Below are positions 1 to 8,353 of a DNA stretch of 64,000 nucleotides, one piece after another. Both the position numbers and the translations under genes were made by a program. Source of the DNA: Alkaliphilus transvaalensis ATCC 700919 (lineage in GTDB: Bacteria > Bacillota > Clostridia > Peptostreptococcales > Natronincolaceae); NCBI RefSeq assembly GCF_000621485.1, contig NZ_JHYF01000001.1, positions 186,001 through 250,000 on the forward strand. Reading direction: 5' to 3'. A model generated the notes under the pieces. It saw nothing but the letters and a program-made list of their open reading frames with translations, did no database searches and was not told the DNA's origin. The number at the start of each line of letters is the position of its first letter. The stretch's first letter is position 1.

Positions 1-939
1 AAAGCAGAGATATTATTAGTTAGAGGTAAGTATTATTTTGATAAGAAACAGTTTAATTTAGCTATTGCTGACTATTATAATTCTTTAGAATATTACTTGA
101 GTTCTAAAGAAGAAGCTAAAATTGCGCTCCTTTATGTTAAAATATCTAAATGTTATATTTTTATGGCTCAATTTGATCAAGCTGCTTTTTATGGTGAAAA
201 AGCCTTTAGTTTATCAAGGGAGTCAAAGATATCAAATTCTAATGAAATAAAAGCTAAGGCCTTATTAAACAAAATAATTTGTTATTATAGAACAAATAGA
301 TATGATTTAACATTACAAGAAATTGAAAAATTTAAAAACATTAAATATGTTAATGAATCATTGAATGATGAAGTAACTTTACTTGAAGCAAATACCTTCT
401 ACAGTTTAAAGAATTATGAGAAAGCAAGAAAAATATATGAAAGACTTCTAAACAGAGAAGGAAAGGTTGAACTTCATGTAATGCTACCTGTTTATGATCA
501 TATCGCTAAACTATATAGTAAAATAGGAGAGCTTAGCAAAGCTAGAGAAATACTTCAAAGGGCAATTTTGCAAAGGGAAAGAATTGCAGATGAAGAATAC
601 CTTGCAACATTTTTACTTGAAATTGCAAAATGCTATTATGGTATTAATGACCATGAAGGTGTCTTAAAACTTCTTTCTGAAATAATGCTTATATCTGAAC
701 AGGAAATCTTGCGGGAAGCTGATTTAGCGGATACTTATATATTAGCTGCTAAAATTTATCTAGGTCGACAAAACTATAATGAAGCTGAAGAGTATTTATT
801 AAAGTCACAATACTATTTAGAAAAAGATAGCATTAGTGAAAAATTAAATGAGGTTTATAGTCTTTTAGGTGAGTTATATTGTGATCTTGGAAATATCAAT
901 GCCACAAAAGTGTACTTTCAAAAGATTAGAAACAACTAA
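1..939 (+). CDS. TPR-repeat protein, 5' end outside window
   Basis: The frame is open from base 1 without a start, so the true N-terminus lies upstream; the TTG at 97 is only an internal codon. The 312 visible codons form degenerate tetratricopeptide (TPR) helix pairs, with alternating motifs such as 'YYNSLEYYL', 'AAFYGEKAFSLS', 'ARKIYERLL' and 'AEEYLLKSQYYLEKD'. TPR arrays are protein-interaction scaffolds; no catalytic domain is visible. It could be a free-standing TPR protein or the C-terminal part of a TPR regulator with an upstream HTH domain, and the window cannot decide. The end at 939 is clear, followed within 10 bases by a dispersed repeat. Confidence 0.75.
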   Translation, partial: KAEILLVRGKYYFDKKQFNLAIADYYNSLEYYLSSKEEAKIALLYVKISKCYIFMAQFDQAAFYGEKAFSLSRESKISNSNEIKAKALLNKIICYYRTNRYDLTLQEIEKFKNIKYVNESLNDEVTLLEANTFYSLKNYEKARKIYERLLNREGKVELHVMLPVYDHIAKLYSKIGELSKAREILQRAILQRERIADEEYLATFLLEIAKCYYGINDHEGVLKLLSEIMLISEQEILREADLADTYILAAKIYLGRQNYNEAEEYLLKSQYYLEKDSISEKLNEVYSLLGELYCDLGNINATKVYFQKIRNN

Positions 940-944
940 AGTTG

Positions 945-1082
945 TTCAGTAAGTCATAATGAACAAAGTCTTCCTTCACAAGATTTATAGTTTGACTGTA
1001 GCTGAATAAATTAACAGACTTACACAATTTAATCCGTTAAATCGATTATCTGATTAAGTTGAAACTTATTGTGTAGAGTTCT
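945..1082 (+). repeat. Dispersed ~140-bp repeat, copy A
   Basis: This stretch matches, in reverse complement, 44364-44508. Shared blocks in the same order are TTCAGTAA, ACAAAGTCTTCCTTC, GACTTACACAATTTAATCC and GTTGAAACT, ending with AGAGTTCT here and AAAGTTCT in copy B. Copy B keeps a small hairpin (TCTTCC/GGAAGA) that is eroded here. No ORF or terminal inverted repeat is seen. Nature unknown: a non-autonomous element or a repeated small RNA are both possible. In both copies it lies next to a TPR-type gene. Confidence 0.7.
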
Positions 1083-1110
1083 CAGATTTTAAAAATAAAT
1101 AAGTCGAACG

Positions 1111-1152
1111 TTCTTATTCGTTATAAGAAAGGTCCACTAGGGTTACTAGTGG
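1111..1152 (+). terminator. Tandem hairpins downstream of TPR gene
   Basis: Two adjacent hairpins are visible: TTCTTAT/ATAAGAA (1111-1129) and CCACTAG/CTAGTGG with a GGTTA loop (1134-1152). The second is followed by a loosely T-rich stretch (GCTTGTTATCTTTT). They probably end transcription from the TPR gene, though the T-tract is weak. The rest of the gap, 1153-1419, shows no coding frame or recognisable element. Confidence 0.45.
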
Positions 1153-1419
1153 GCTTGTTATCTTTTAGTTGATAATAAGCTATAATATTATAAAATAGTG
1201 CTATCTTCCTAGTACACAAAAAAGTGGGCTAAAATGATGTAAAATGGCTTAATAGCTTGAAAATTGTTGAATTAACACTATTTCCTCGGAAATTAAATAT
1301 TGAGATACTGAAGGTTTCTAGACTGGTCAAAATACAAAAAATCTATTAAAATAGTTAATAAGGAATGCTTTTTATATTAATTATTGTAAATGGATGGGTA
1401 TCGAGGGGACACTATATAG

Positions 1420-1869
1420 ATGAGGATGGAAACTATGAAAAAAAATAAATCTGTAAATAAATTAAAAGTCTGTAGAAAATGTAGAGTACCAGTACATGAA
1501 AATTCATTACATGATTATTGTCCAAGCTGTTTTAAAATCGTTGAAGATATCTTTGATAAAATTCGTGAATATTTAGCTGAATTTCCTGGAGCTACTTCCT
1601 ATGAAATGGAACAACGGTTAGGAATTCCTTTACATGTTATTAATAATTTTGTCAAGGATGGAAGATTAATAGAAATTAATAATGATTTTATTAATCTTCA
1701 ATGTATGAGATGTAATTGTCTATTACTCTCTGCCCATCATAAATATTGTCCTACATGTGAAGGAGAAATGATGAATGATTTACTAAAAGTAAAGGAAGAT
1801 TTAGAGAAAATAAATATAAACAAAGATGATGGTGGGAAAATGAGATTTAGAGCTTATTGGGAAAAATAG
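1420..1869 (+). CDS. Zinc-ribbon / HTH protein (YvyF-like flagellar-operon family)
   Basis: A 149-residue protein with two pairs of Cys motifs: CRKC...CPSC near residues 18-36 and CMRC...CPTC near residues 94-113. Between them is a helical segment (SYEMEQRLGIPLHVINNFVKDG) that reads like a winged or simple helix-turn-helix. This architecture resembles the YvyF/TIGR03826-type proteins of Firmicutes, some of which are flagellar-operon associated; here no flagellar gene is nearby. Start: ATG 1420 has GAGGGG about 11 bases upstream, while ATG 1435 has GAGG 9 bases upstream and is an equally good choice. DNA or RNA binding is inferred from the fold only. Confidence 0.6.
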   Translation: MRMETMKKNKSVNKLKVCRKCRVPVHENSLHDYCPSCFKIVEDIFDKIREYLAEFPGATSYEMEQRLGIPLHVINNFVKDGRLIEINNDFINLQCMRCNCLLLSAHHKYCPTCEGEMMNDLLKVKEDLEKININKDDGGKMRFRAYWEK

Positions 1870-1940
1870 ATAGGTTATATTAATTTATTTAATAGAATTG
1901 GAAATACTAAATTTAATAAAAAGCATAATGGGGTGAGGAA

Positions 1941-2444
1941 GTGAAATTATTAACACCAGATTTATTTGTTGAATCTGTTTTTCATTTAAATCTTGAACAA
2001 TTAAAGAAAAGAAATATAAAAGGACTAATTATCGATATTGATAACACCCTTGTAGCATGGGATATTAAGTATGCAAGCGAAGAAACGAAGCAATGGCTTT
2101 TAAGTCTTCAAAAGGAAGGGTTTCAAGTTTGTCTAGTTTCAAATAATACTGAAGATAGAGTTGTAAAGTTTAACGAAGCCTTGAACCTTCAAGCTATACA
2201 TAGGGCGGTAAAACCACGCCGAGGTGCATTTAAAAGAGCAATGGAAATGATGAAAACAAATGTAAATAACACAGCAGTAATAGGAGACCAGATTTTTACA
2301 GATGTATTAGGGGGAAATAGAATGGGTTTGTATACGATTTTAGTAATCCCTATAGAAAGTAAAGAATTTTGGTGGACAGAATTTGTTAGAAAGATAGAAA
2401 AGCATGTTTTAAAGGCTGTTGTGCCAGAGCGCCAAGGAGATTAA
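1941..2444 (+). CDS. yqeG: YqeG-family HAD phosphatase
   Basis: HAD-superfamily IIIA-type phosphatase of 167 residues, the normal length for the YqeG family. Motif I is IDIDNTL (residues ~32-38, nucleophile and acid/base Asp), motif II is the S/T in LVSNN, the motif III Lys lies in VKPRR, and motif IV is GDQIFTDVLGGN. YqeG proteins are cytoplasmic phosphatases of uncertain substrate; some are linked to phosphatidylglycerophosphate dephosphorylation. The start is GTG 1941, preceded by GGGGTGAGG. The gene is followed directly by a strong terminator, so it ends the small operon with the zinc-ribbon gene. Confidence 0.88.
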   Translation: MKLLTPDLFVESVFHLNLEQLKKRNIKGLIIDIDNTLVAWDIKYASEETKQWLLSLQKEGFQVCLVSNNTEDRVVKFNEALNLQAIHRAVKPRRGAFKRAMEMMKTNVNNTAVIGDQIFTDVLGGNRMGLYTILVIPIESKEFWWTEFVRKIEKHVLKAVVPERQGD

Positions 2445-2446
2445 TA

Positions 2447-2486
2447 GAAAACCACTTTTAGTATATTGCTAGAGGTGGTTTTCTTC
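2447..2486 (+). terminator. Rho-independent terminator after yqeG
   Basis: Stem GAAAACCAC (2447-2455) pairs with GTGGTTTTC (2475-2483) around a 19-base loop, with T-rich sequence within and after the 3' arm. It starts three bases after the yqeG stop codon. Confidence 0.8.
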
Positions 2487-2674
2487 TAGTACACAGGAAA
2501 TTATGGGCTTTAGCTTGTATCCACTTTGAACTTGAAAAAATCTTTTCCTATATAAAAGTTGTAATAAGTATTTAGTTTTAATAGAGTTTAAAGGAAAAAA
2601 TTGTTCTATTACTTTTATATTACATAGAAGGAAATTTGATATTCATATAGAATTAACTATCTAGTATATAAAAC

Positions 2675-2751
2675 TTGATAGGGACAAATGAAGTACAGAT
2701 AAATATGGACGCCTTATGCTGTACGGATGTAGTGGCGTAACCGACTAACAT
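2675..2751 (+). promoter_or_regulatory. Cyclic di-GMP class II (GEMM-II) riboswitch
   Basis: The layout fits the class II c-di-GMP aptamer: ACAAATGAAGTACAG, then AAATATGGACGCC, CTGTAC and finally GTAGTGGCGTAACCGAC. The GTACAG/CTGTAC helix and the ACGCC/GGCGT pairing (pseudoknot position) are both present, and the 3' core AACCGAC is the class hallmark. The P1 helix can form from TTGATAG (2675-2681) and CTAACA (2745-2750) with one mismatch. It lies 120 bases upstream of pilB, the first gene of a T4P operon; T4P operons of Clostridia are known targets of this class. The 3' strand of P1 overlaps a terminator, suggesting that ligand binding turns the operon on. Confidence 0.85.
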
Positions 2752-2781
2752 TGTATTGTAAAATATATTGTTAGTTTTTTT
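2744..2781 (+). terminator. Riboswitch-controlled terminator before pilB
   Basis: ACTAACA (2744-2750) can pair with TGTTAGT (2769-2775), followed by a seven-T run (2775-2781). The 5' arm is shared with the 3' strand of riboswitch helix P1, so folding of the ligand-bound aptamer and of this terminator should be mutually exclusive. This is the arrangement expected for a transcriptional ON switch. Confidence 0.75.
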
Positions 2782-2870
2782 GTATTAAAAATGATACTAT
2801 TATTTGACTAGCTGAGATAGTATATTTTAGGTAAGGTTGTTTACACATTTTAAAACAATGAGGGATGTAT

Positions 2871-4550
2871 ATGGCAGTTAAAAATAAAAGATTAGGTGAC
2901 TTATTAATAGATGCTGGATTAATAACAGTAGAGCAATTGGAAAAAGTTTTACAAATGCAAAAAAGTACTGGTAAAAAATTAGGAGAAATTCTGATTGATG
3001 AAGGCTTTTTGCAGGAAGGACAAATTATTGAGGTTTTAGAATTTCAATTGGGGATACCCCATTTAGATTTAAAAAAATATCGTATACAGACAGAAATACC
3101 TAGATTAATAAGTGAAAGGTTAGCGAAAAGACATAACTTAATACCTATAAAAAAAGACGGTGAAAAATTGCTAGTGGCAATGGCAGATCCTTTAAATATT
3201 TTTGCGATAGATGATGTAAAAATAGCAACAGGATTAGAGATAACGCCAGCCATAGCAACAAGACAAAATATCGAGGATGCAATTGCTAGATACTATGGTA
3301 AAGAAAGTGCCGAAGAAGCTATTAAAGACTTTAGAAGAGAATACGATATCGAAGGAATTGAAGATTTAGAGAATAGCTCATATACTGAAGTTAACAATGC
3401 ACCTATGGTTAGACTAGTTAATTCCTTTATTAAGCAGGCAGTAAAGTTAAAGGCAAGTGACATTCACATAGAACCTTCAGAAAATAACTTACGGATTCGT
3501 TATAGAATTGATGGAGACCTACAGGAAATAATGACTATTGGAAAATCTGCCCATTTAGCAGTGGTTTCTAGAATTAAAATTATTGGCAAAATGGATATTG
3601 CTGAAAAAAGGTTGCCTCAAGATGGTAGGGTGGAAATGATCGTAGATAATAAACCGATAGATATGCGTATTTCTGTATTACCAACAGTTTTTGGAGAAAA
3701 AGTTGTAATCAGATTGTTGGATAGAAGCAGTTTTGTCCTTTCTAAAAGCCAATTAGGTTTTACAGAAGAGAACTTGAATGTATTTGAAAAAATCATAAAA
3801 AAGCCCTATGGCATCATTTTGGTAACTGGACCGACAGGGAGTGGAAAAACCACAACTCTGTATGCAGCCCTTAAGGAATTAAATGCCATTAATCGAAATA
3901 TCGTGACAGTTGAAGATCCTGTAGAATATCGCTTGGGAGGAATTAATCAAGTACAGGTAAATAATAAGGCAGGACTTACCTTTGCTGCAGGTTTAAGGGC
4001 TATATTAAGACAAGATCCAGACGTTATCATGATTGGTGAAATAAGAGATTCAGAGACAGCTCAAATAGCCGTAAGGGCCTCTATAACTGGGCATTTAGTT
4101 CTTAGTACAATGCATACAAATGATACAGCCTCTACGGTCACTAGACTACTAGATATGGGAATAGAACCCTATCTTGTCTCTTCATCAGTAGTTGGAATAA
4201 TTGCTCAGAGACTCATTAAAAAAGTATGTGATTCATGTAGTTACACATATATATCCAACCCTTCAGAAAAGGAACTATTAGGACTAACTGACGATATAGA
4301 ATTAGTGAAGGGAAAGGGCTGTAATATGTGTAATTACTCAGGGTATAAAGGGAGACAAGCTGTGCAGGAAATTATGCCAGTTGATGAAACCATTAGGAAA
4401 CTAGTAGACGATAGAGCCAGTATTGATGTCATAAGAAGAGCATCCTTTAACCAAGGACTTACTTCCTTGAGGGAAAATTGTAAACAGTTAGTACTAGATG
4501 GAACAACAACTGTAGAAGAACTGATCCGTATAGCCTACGGGTTAGAGTAG
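2871..4550 (+). CDS. pilB: Type IV pilus extension ATPase PilB with MshEN domain
   Basis: GspE/PilB-family secretion ATPase that powers pilus assembly at the inner face of the membrane. The N-terminus (residues ~6-60) has the two-part MshEN signature, RLGxxLIDAGLIT...LEKVLQMQ followed by KLGEILIDEGFL, which in this family is a c-di-GMP-binding module. The ATPase core follows: Walker A GPTGSGKTTTL, Asp box, Walker B-like DVIMIGE, His box STMHTNDTA, then a tetra-Cys zinc site (CDSC...CNMC). Start: ATG 2871 has GAGGG seven bases upstream; the ATG at 2865 directly abuts that site and is unlikely. First gene of the pil operon, 10 bases before pilT and behind the c-di-GMP riboswitch. Confidence 0.96.
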   Translation: MAVKNKRLGDLLIDAGLITVEQLEKVLQMQKSTGKKLGEILIDEGFLQEGQIIEVLEFQLGIPHLDLKKYRIQTEIPRLISERLAKRHNLIPIKKDGEKLLVAMADPLNIFAIDDVKIATGLEITPAIATRQNIEDAIARYYGKESAEEAIKDFRREYDIEGIEDLENSSYTEVNNAPMVRLVNSFIKQAVKLKASDIHIEPSENNLRIRYRIDGDLQEIMTIGKSAHLAVVSRIKIIGKMDIAEKRLPQDGRVEMIVDNKPIDMRISVLPTVFGEKVVIRLLDRSSFVLSKSQLGFTEENLNVFEKIIKKPYGIILVTGPTGSGKTTTLYAALKELNAINRNIVTVEDPVEYRLGGINQVQVNNKAGLTFAAGLRAILRQDPDVIMIGEIRDSETAQIAVRASITGHLVLSTMHTNDTASTVTRLLDMGIEPYLVSSSVVGIIAQRLIKKVCDSCSYTYISNPSEKELLGLTDDIELVKGKGCNMCNYSGYKGRQAVQEIMPVDETIRKLVDDRASIDVIRRASFNQGLTSLRENCKQLVLDGTTTVEELIRIAYGLE

Positions 4551-4560
4551 GAGGAAATTC

Positions 4561-5610
4561 ATGAATATAACTAACTTATTACAACAAACGATTGATTCAA
4601 AAGCTTCTGACCTTCATATTACCGTTGCAGTACCCCCTACAATTCGTGTAAATGGGGAATTAACAAAAATTGGAGAACAATTGATATCAACAGAAGAAGC
4701 ATCGAGATTAGTTAAAGAAATTTTATCAGAGGATCAACTTCAGATTTTAGAAAGTAAAGGCGAGGTTGATTTGACTTATTCTTGTCCTGGCTTAGGACGA
4801 TTTAGGGTAAATGCCTTTAAGCAGAGGGGAACCTATAGTATGGCCTTAAGGGTGGTAGCTCCAAATGTTCCTACGATTGAAGCGTTGGGCTTGCCATCGG
4901 TGATGAAGGAATTGGCCAACAAAAGAAGAGGTTTGGTATTGGTAACTGGACCTACGGGAAGCGGTAAATCTACAACTTTAGCTTCTATGATTGACTATAT
5001 TAATAAAGAAAGAAATTGTCATATTCTTACTCTAGAAGATCCGATAGAATATATGCACCGCCATAATAAGAGTATCGTTAACCAAAGGGAAATAGGTCAG
5101 GATTCCCACAATTTTACAAATGCATTAAGGGCAGCTTTACGTCAAGATCCAGATGTTATTCTAGTTGGAGAAATGCGGGATATTGAAACAATTAGCATCG
5201 CTATTACAGCTGCAGAGACTGGCCATTTGGTGTTATCCACCCTCCATACATTAGGAGCACCAAAGACAATAGATCGAATTATAGATGTCTTTCCACCCCA
5301 TCAACAGCAACAGATCAGAATACAATTAGCAACAGTGTTAGAAGGGATTGTTTCCCAACAACTGGTACCAACGCTAAATGATCAGGGTAGAGTGGCCGCT
5401 ATGGAGATAATGGTAGCAACAAATGCCATTCGTAATCTAATTAGGGAAGGAAAGACCCATCAGATACAAACCTCTATTCAGACGGGAGGAAAGTTTGGAA
5501 TGCAGACGATGGAGGCCGCCTTGGGAGATTTGCAGCTGAAAGGGTTAATATCAAAAGAAACTGCTTTATCCCATGCCTTTAGTCAGGATACCATCTCACG
5601 GTATATATAA
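4561..5610 (+). CDS. pilT: Type IV pilus retraction ATPase PilT
   Basis: PilT/VirB11-type hexameric ATPase of 349 residues, the usual PilT length, which disassembles the pilus for twitching and retraction. Visible motifs are Walker A GPTGSGKSTTLASM (near residue 130), the Asp box LEDPIEY, Walker B DVILVGEMRD, and the His box STLHTLGAPKTIDRIID. The AIRNLIREGK segment near the C-terminus is the PilT-specific element. It has no N-terminal MshEN domain, unlike the PilB upstream. RBS AGGAGGAA lies just before ATG 4561, and the gene is 20 bases before pilC, so pilB-pilT-pilC are co-transcribed. Confidence 0.96.
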   Translation: MNITNLLQQTIDSKASDLHITVAVPPTIRVNGELTKIGEQLISTEEASRLVKEILSEDQLQILESKGEVDLTYSCPGLGRFRVNAFKQRGTYSMALRVVAPNVPTIEALGLPSVMKELANKRRGLVLVTGPTGSGKSTTLASMIDYINKERNCHILTLEDPIEYMHRHNKSIVNQREIGQDSHNFTNALRAALRQDPDVILVGEMRDIETISIAITAAETGHLVLSTLHTLGAPKTIDRIIDVFPPHQQQQIRIQLATVLEGIVSQQLVPTLNDQGRVAAMEIMVATNAIRNLIREGKTHQIQTSIQTGGKFGMQTMEAALGDLQLKGLISKETALSHAFSQDTISRYI

Positions 5611-5630
5611 ATTAAATAAGGGGTGGAAGT

Positions 5631-6836
5631 ATGCCTGTATTTCAATATAAAGCAATTACTAAGCAAGGGGAACGGGTACAAGGGTCCCATTACGCCCATG
5701 ATGAAGGCGAAGTAATTGCTATGCTAAGACAAAATCTATATTATCCCGTAGAAATTAGAGAAATGGAAGAAGCGAAAAAAATAACTGAAGTTAGTTTTGC
5801 TAGAACTATTAATTCTAAAGATATAGCAATATTCTGTAGGCAATTTTATACCATGTTACATGCAGGAGTCCCAATTGTAACTTGCCTTGATGTATTAAAA
5901 CTACAAACAGAGAATAAAAAGTTAAAAACGCTTCTAGAAGATGTCTCTAGCGGTATACAAAGGGGAGTCACCCTATCTGAAGCTTTGCGGACTCATAGAA
6001 AGTTGATACCTGAACTTCTAATTAATATGATTGAAGCTGGAGAAATAAGTGGTAATTTAGATGGGATCATGGAACGGATGGCAAATCATTATGAAAAGGA
6101 AAATAAAATTACAAATAAGATAAAAGGAGCAATGGTTTATCCAATTATTTTATCTGTTGTAGCAGTTTTTGTAATTGTATTTTTACTAACTTTTGTAATG
6201 CCAACTTTTATAGGTATGTTTCAAGACAGTAATGTTCCCTTGCCATTACCTACTAGAATTTTACTTACCATAAGCTATACCATGACCCATTATTGGTATA
6301 TATATTTATTTGCTTTAATGGGACTTAGCTTAGGGGTATATCAAATGATGAAAAGCCATCAGGTAAGAAGTTTTTTAGATCAAATGAAATTTAGATTACC
6401 AATTATTAAAAATACCCTTCAAAAAATAGTTACTTCAAGGTTTACAAGAACCCTCTCTACTTTGCTTTACAGCGGCATACCGCTAATACAAGCCCTTGAG
6501 AGCACTTCGAAGGTTGTTGGAAACAAAGTAGTGGAAAAGGGGATTATAGCAGCTATAGAAGATATTTCGAAGGGAGTGAGTCTTGCGGCCCCTATTAAAA
6601 AGATTGGGGTATTTCCTCCAATGTTGATTTCTATGATACAGATTGGAGAAGAATCAGGTGCATTAGATGAAATATTAGATAAGACAGCAAATTTTTATGA
6701 CGATGAAACAGAAATAGCTTTACAAAAGATGACGACACTTTTAGAACCATTAATGATTGTAGTAATGGCATTAATTATAGGGTTTATTGTAATGGCAATG
6801 ATTCTGCCAATGTTCGATATGTTAAATATTGTTTAG
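5631..6836 (+). CDS. pilC: Type IV pilus inner-membrane platform protein PilC
   Basis: GspF/PilC family, 401 residues, two homologous cytoplasmic helical domains each containing FCRQFYTMLHAGVP- or TLSTLLYSGIPL-type motifs (near residues 72 and 275), with membrane spans near residues 167-190, 222-240 and 372-395. PilC couples the PilB/PilT motors to pilin insertion. RBS GGGGTGGA precedes ATG 5631. After the gene an 88-base gap with a weak TTGGT/ACCAA hairpin separates it from the major pilin gene, a common place for differential expression or mRNA processing. Confidence 0.95.
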   Translation: MPVFQYKAITKQGERVQGSHYAHDEGEVIAMLRQNLYYPVEIREMEEAKKITEVSFARTINSKDIAIFCRQFYTMLHAGVPIVTCLDVLKLQTENKKLKTLLEDVSSGIQRGVTLSEALRTHRKLIPELLINMIEAGEISGNLDGIMERMANHYEKENKITNKIKGAMVYPIILSVVAVFVIVFLLTFVMPTFIGMFQDSNVPLPLPTRILLTISYTMTHYWYIYLFALMGLSLGVYQMMKSHQVRSFLDQMKFRLPIIKNTLQKIVTSRFTRTLSTLLYSGIPLIQALESTSKVVGNKVVEKGIIAAIEDISKGVSLAAPIKKIGVFPPMLISMIQIGEESGALDEILDKTANFYDDETEIALQKMTTLLEPLMIVVMALIIGFIVMAMILPMFDMLNIV

Positions 6837-6924
6837 TTAATGCTAACTAATTAAAACATTAATTTTATTATATTAATAATTTTGGTGATAATAACCAAAT
6901 GAAAAATAAAAGGGAGGAAAAAAA

Positions 6925-7263
6925 ATGATTCAATTTTTTTCAAAGATGGTAAACAACAGAAAAGGGTTCACACTAATTGAACTAATTGTAGTAATTGCAA
7001 TACTAGGGATTTTAGCAGCAGTTGCAGTACCGAGGTTGGGTGGATTTAGAAATAATGCTCAAGAACAAGCAGATGTAGCTAATCAAAGAGTTGTTGAGAG
7101 TGCTGCAGCAATGTGGTTAGCTGAGAATGGAAATCCTGCTAGCAATACTACTTGGAATTCAACAACTAATAAAACACAATGGGAAAAATATTTAGACAAA
7201 TGGCCGACCGGCGTAACAAGCGTAGTTATCGATAGAGATGGTAACATTTCAGTTACCCCATAA
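6925..7263 (+). CDS. pilA: Type IV pilin (major pilin candidate)
   Basis: Prepilin of 112 residues. A short basic leader (…NNRK) precedes the PilD cleavage site G|FTLIE, with Glu at position +5 of the mature protein, followed by the hydrophobic assembly helix ending AVPRLGGF. The C-terminal globular domain is small (~60 residues). It has an excellent RBS (GGGAGG) and its own downstream hairpin, which suits high expression as the structural subunit. The first ~50 residues closely resemble the next gene, so the two are paralogues. Calling it the major pilin is inference from position, size and RBS strength. Confidence 0.9.
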   Translation: MIQFFSKMVNNRKGFTLIELIVVIAILGILAAVAVPRLGGFRNNAQEQADVANQRVVESAAAMWLAENGNPASNTTWNSTTNKTQWEKYLDKWPTGVTSVVIDRDGNISVTP

Positions 7264-7375
7264 TGGTGTGGGTATATTAGATCGATTAATAGCTTGTTAT
7301 TACTAATAACTACTATTAAAGTTAACATTAACTCTAATATTGGCGTATGACGCCTAGCCATTAACTATAAAAGAT

Positions 7376-7406
7376 AGAGTCAATCTAACAGATTGACTCT
7401 ACTTTT
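7376..7406 (+). terminator. Hairpin between pilin genes
   Basis: A perfect 11-bp stem, AGAGTCAATCT (7376-7386) and AGATTGACTCT (7390-7400), with an AAC loop and the T-rich tail ACTTTTAA. It lies ~110 bases after the first pilin and ends just before the RBS of the second. The short T-run suggests a partial terminator that would make the upstream pilin transcript more abundant. Confidence 0.7.
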
Positions 7407-7432
7407 AAATCATGCCAAGGGGCGAGGAATGT

Positions 7433-8353
7433 ATGATGAAAAGCAATTTTAAAAGGATGAAAAATACAGGGGGCTTTACCCTCATTGAAGTAGTCGTAGT
7501 AATCGCTATCCTAGGAGTATTATCAGCTATTGCAGTACCAAGACTAGGAGGGTTTAATGGAAGTGCAGAGCATAAAACTAATCTAGCTAATGCTAAAATT
7601 CTAACTAACGCCGCCCATATGATTGAAGCTACCTTAGGCTATTTCCCAACAGAGGAATACTGGGGGAGCACTTTTACTGAAATTGAGCCTGTGAAAGTAG
7701 ATCATCTTATTAATGATAAAATTATTTTCTTGGGTAATGGATCCTTTAAATATGACGCTACTACAGGAGTCGTCTCTATTGATGGAGGTAGTGGTGGTAC
7801 TGACCCAGATTCTGGCTCACCTACAGACCCCGGAGGTGAAATACCTAATACATATCAACTTACTGTAACTGTAAATGCAACATCAGGAGGAACAGCCTCG
7901 GGTACAGGTACATACGAAGAAGGTCAAATAGTTAATGTCTCAGCAAATGCTAAATCTGGCTACCAATTTATAAATTGGCAAGCTTCAGCAGGCACATTTG
8001 ATGATATTGATGCCCCCTCAACTACCTTTATTATGCCTTCGCAAAATGTAACGGTTACAGCAAATTTTGAACCCATACCAAGTGCCGAAAACTTCATAAA
8101 ATCTATCAACGGCAGCGGCAATTTCTTTAAGATAACCTTTAAAGATAAAATTATTACCTCTACATCAAATCAGAGTATTACCGTAACTGGGTTAGGTACT
8201 AATGAAATTACCTATAGACTAAATTCAGGTAGCTTTACTATTAACGCTGAAGTGGAGGTTACTGTTGTAACTGAGAGTGGTGGTAGTTACTCATTACGGG
8301 TGAGAAGAAATGGTAACAGTCATAATTGGAGAATTTTAACGATAAGTCCTTAA
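7433..8353 (+). CDS. Pilin fused to an InlB-type B-repeat domain
   Basis: Type IV prepilin with leader ...NTGG, cleavage site G|FTLIE and an assembly helix almost identical to PilA. The region after the pilin domain (from about residue 120) has a Gly/Ser/Pro/Asp-rich linker, then a domain matching the divergent InlB B-repeat fold: VTVNATSGGTASGTG, YEEGQIVNVSANAKSGY, FINWQ and VTANFEP. A further ~80-residue beta-rich C-terminal region follows. InlB-like repeats occur on many surface adhesins, so a minor or tip adhesive pilin is plausible. Start: ATG 7433 or 7436 after GGCGAGG; an upstream ATG at 7412 has no RBS. At about 300 residues it is far larger than an ordinary pilin. Confidence 0.85.
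   Translation: MMKSNFKRMKNTGGFTLIEVVVVIAILGVLSAIAVPRLGGFNGSAEHKTNLANAKILTNAAHMIEATLGYFPTEEYWGSTFTEIEPVKVDHLINDKIIFLGNGSFKYDATTGVVSIDGGSGGTDPDSGSPTDPGGEIPNTYQLTVTVNATSGGTASGTGTYEEGQIVNVSANAKSGYQFINWQASAGTFDDIDAPSTTFIMPSQNVTVTANFEPIPSAENFIKSINGSGNFFKITFKDKIITSTSNQSITVTGLGTNEITYRLNSGSFTINAEVEVTVVTESGGSYSLRVRRNGNSHNWRILTISP

Noticed and set aside
1205-2510. Short similarity between 1205-1230 and 2484-2510 (CTAGTACACA...GGGCT)
   Set aside because: Only about 15 matching bases with gaps; not enough to call a repeat.
7083-7361. Reverse-strand ORF of 92 residues
   Set aside because: Overlaps the end of pilA and the intergenic hairpin; no RBS or recognisable sequence.
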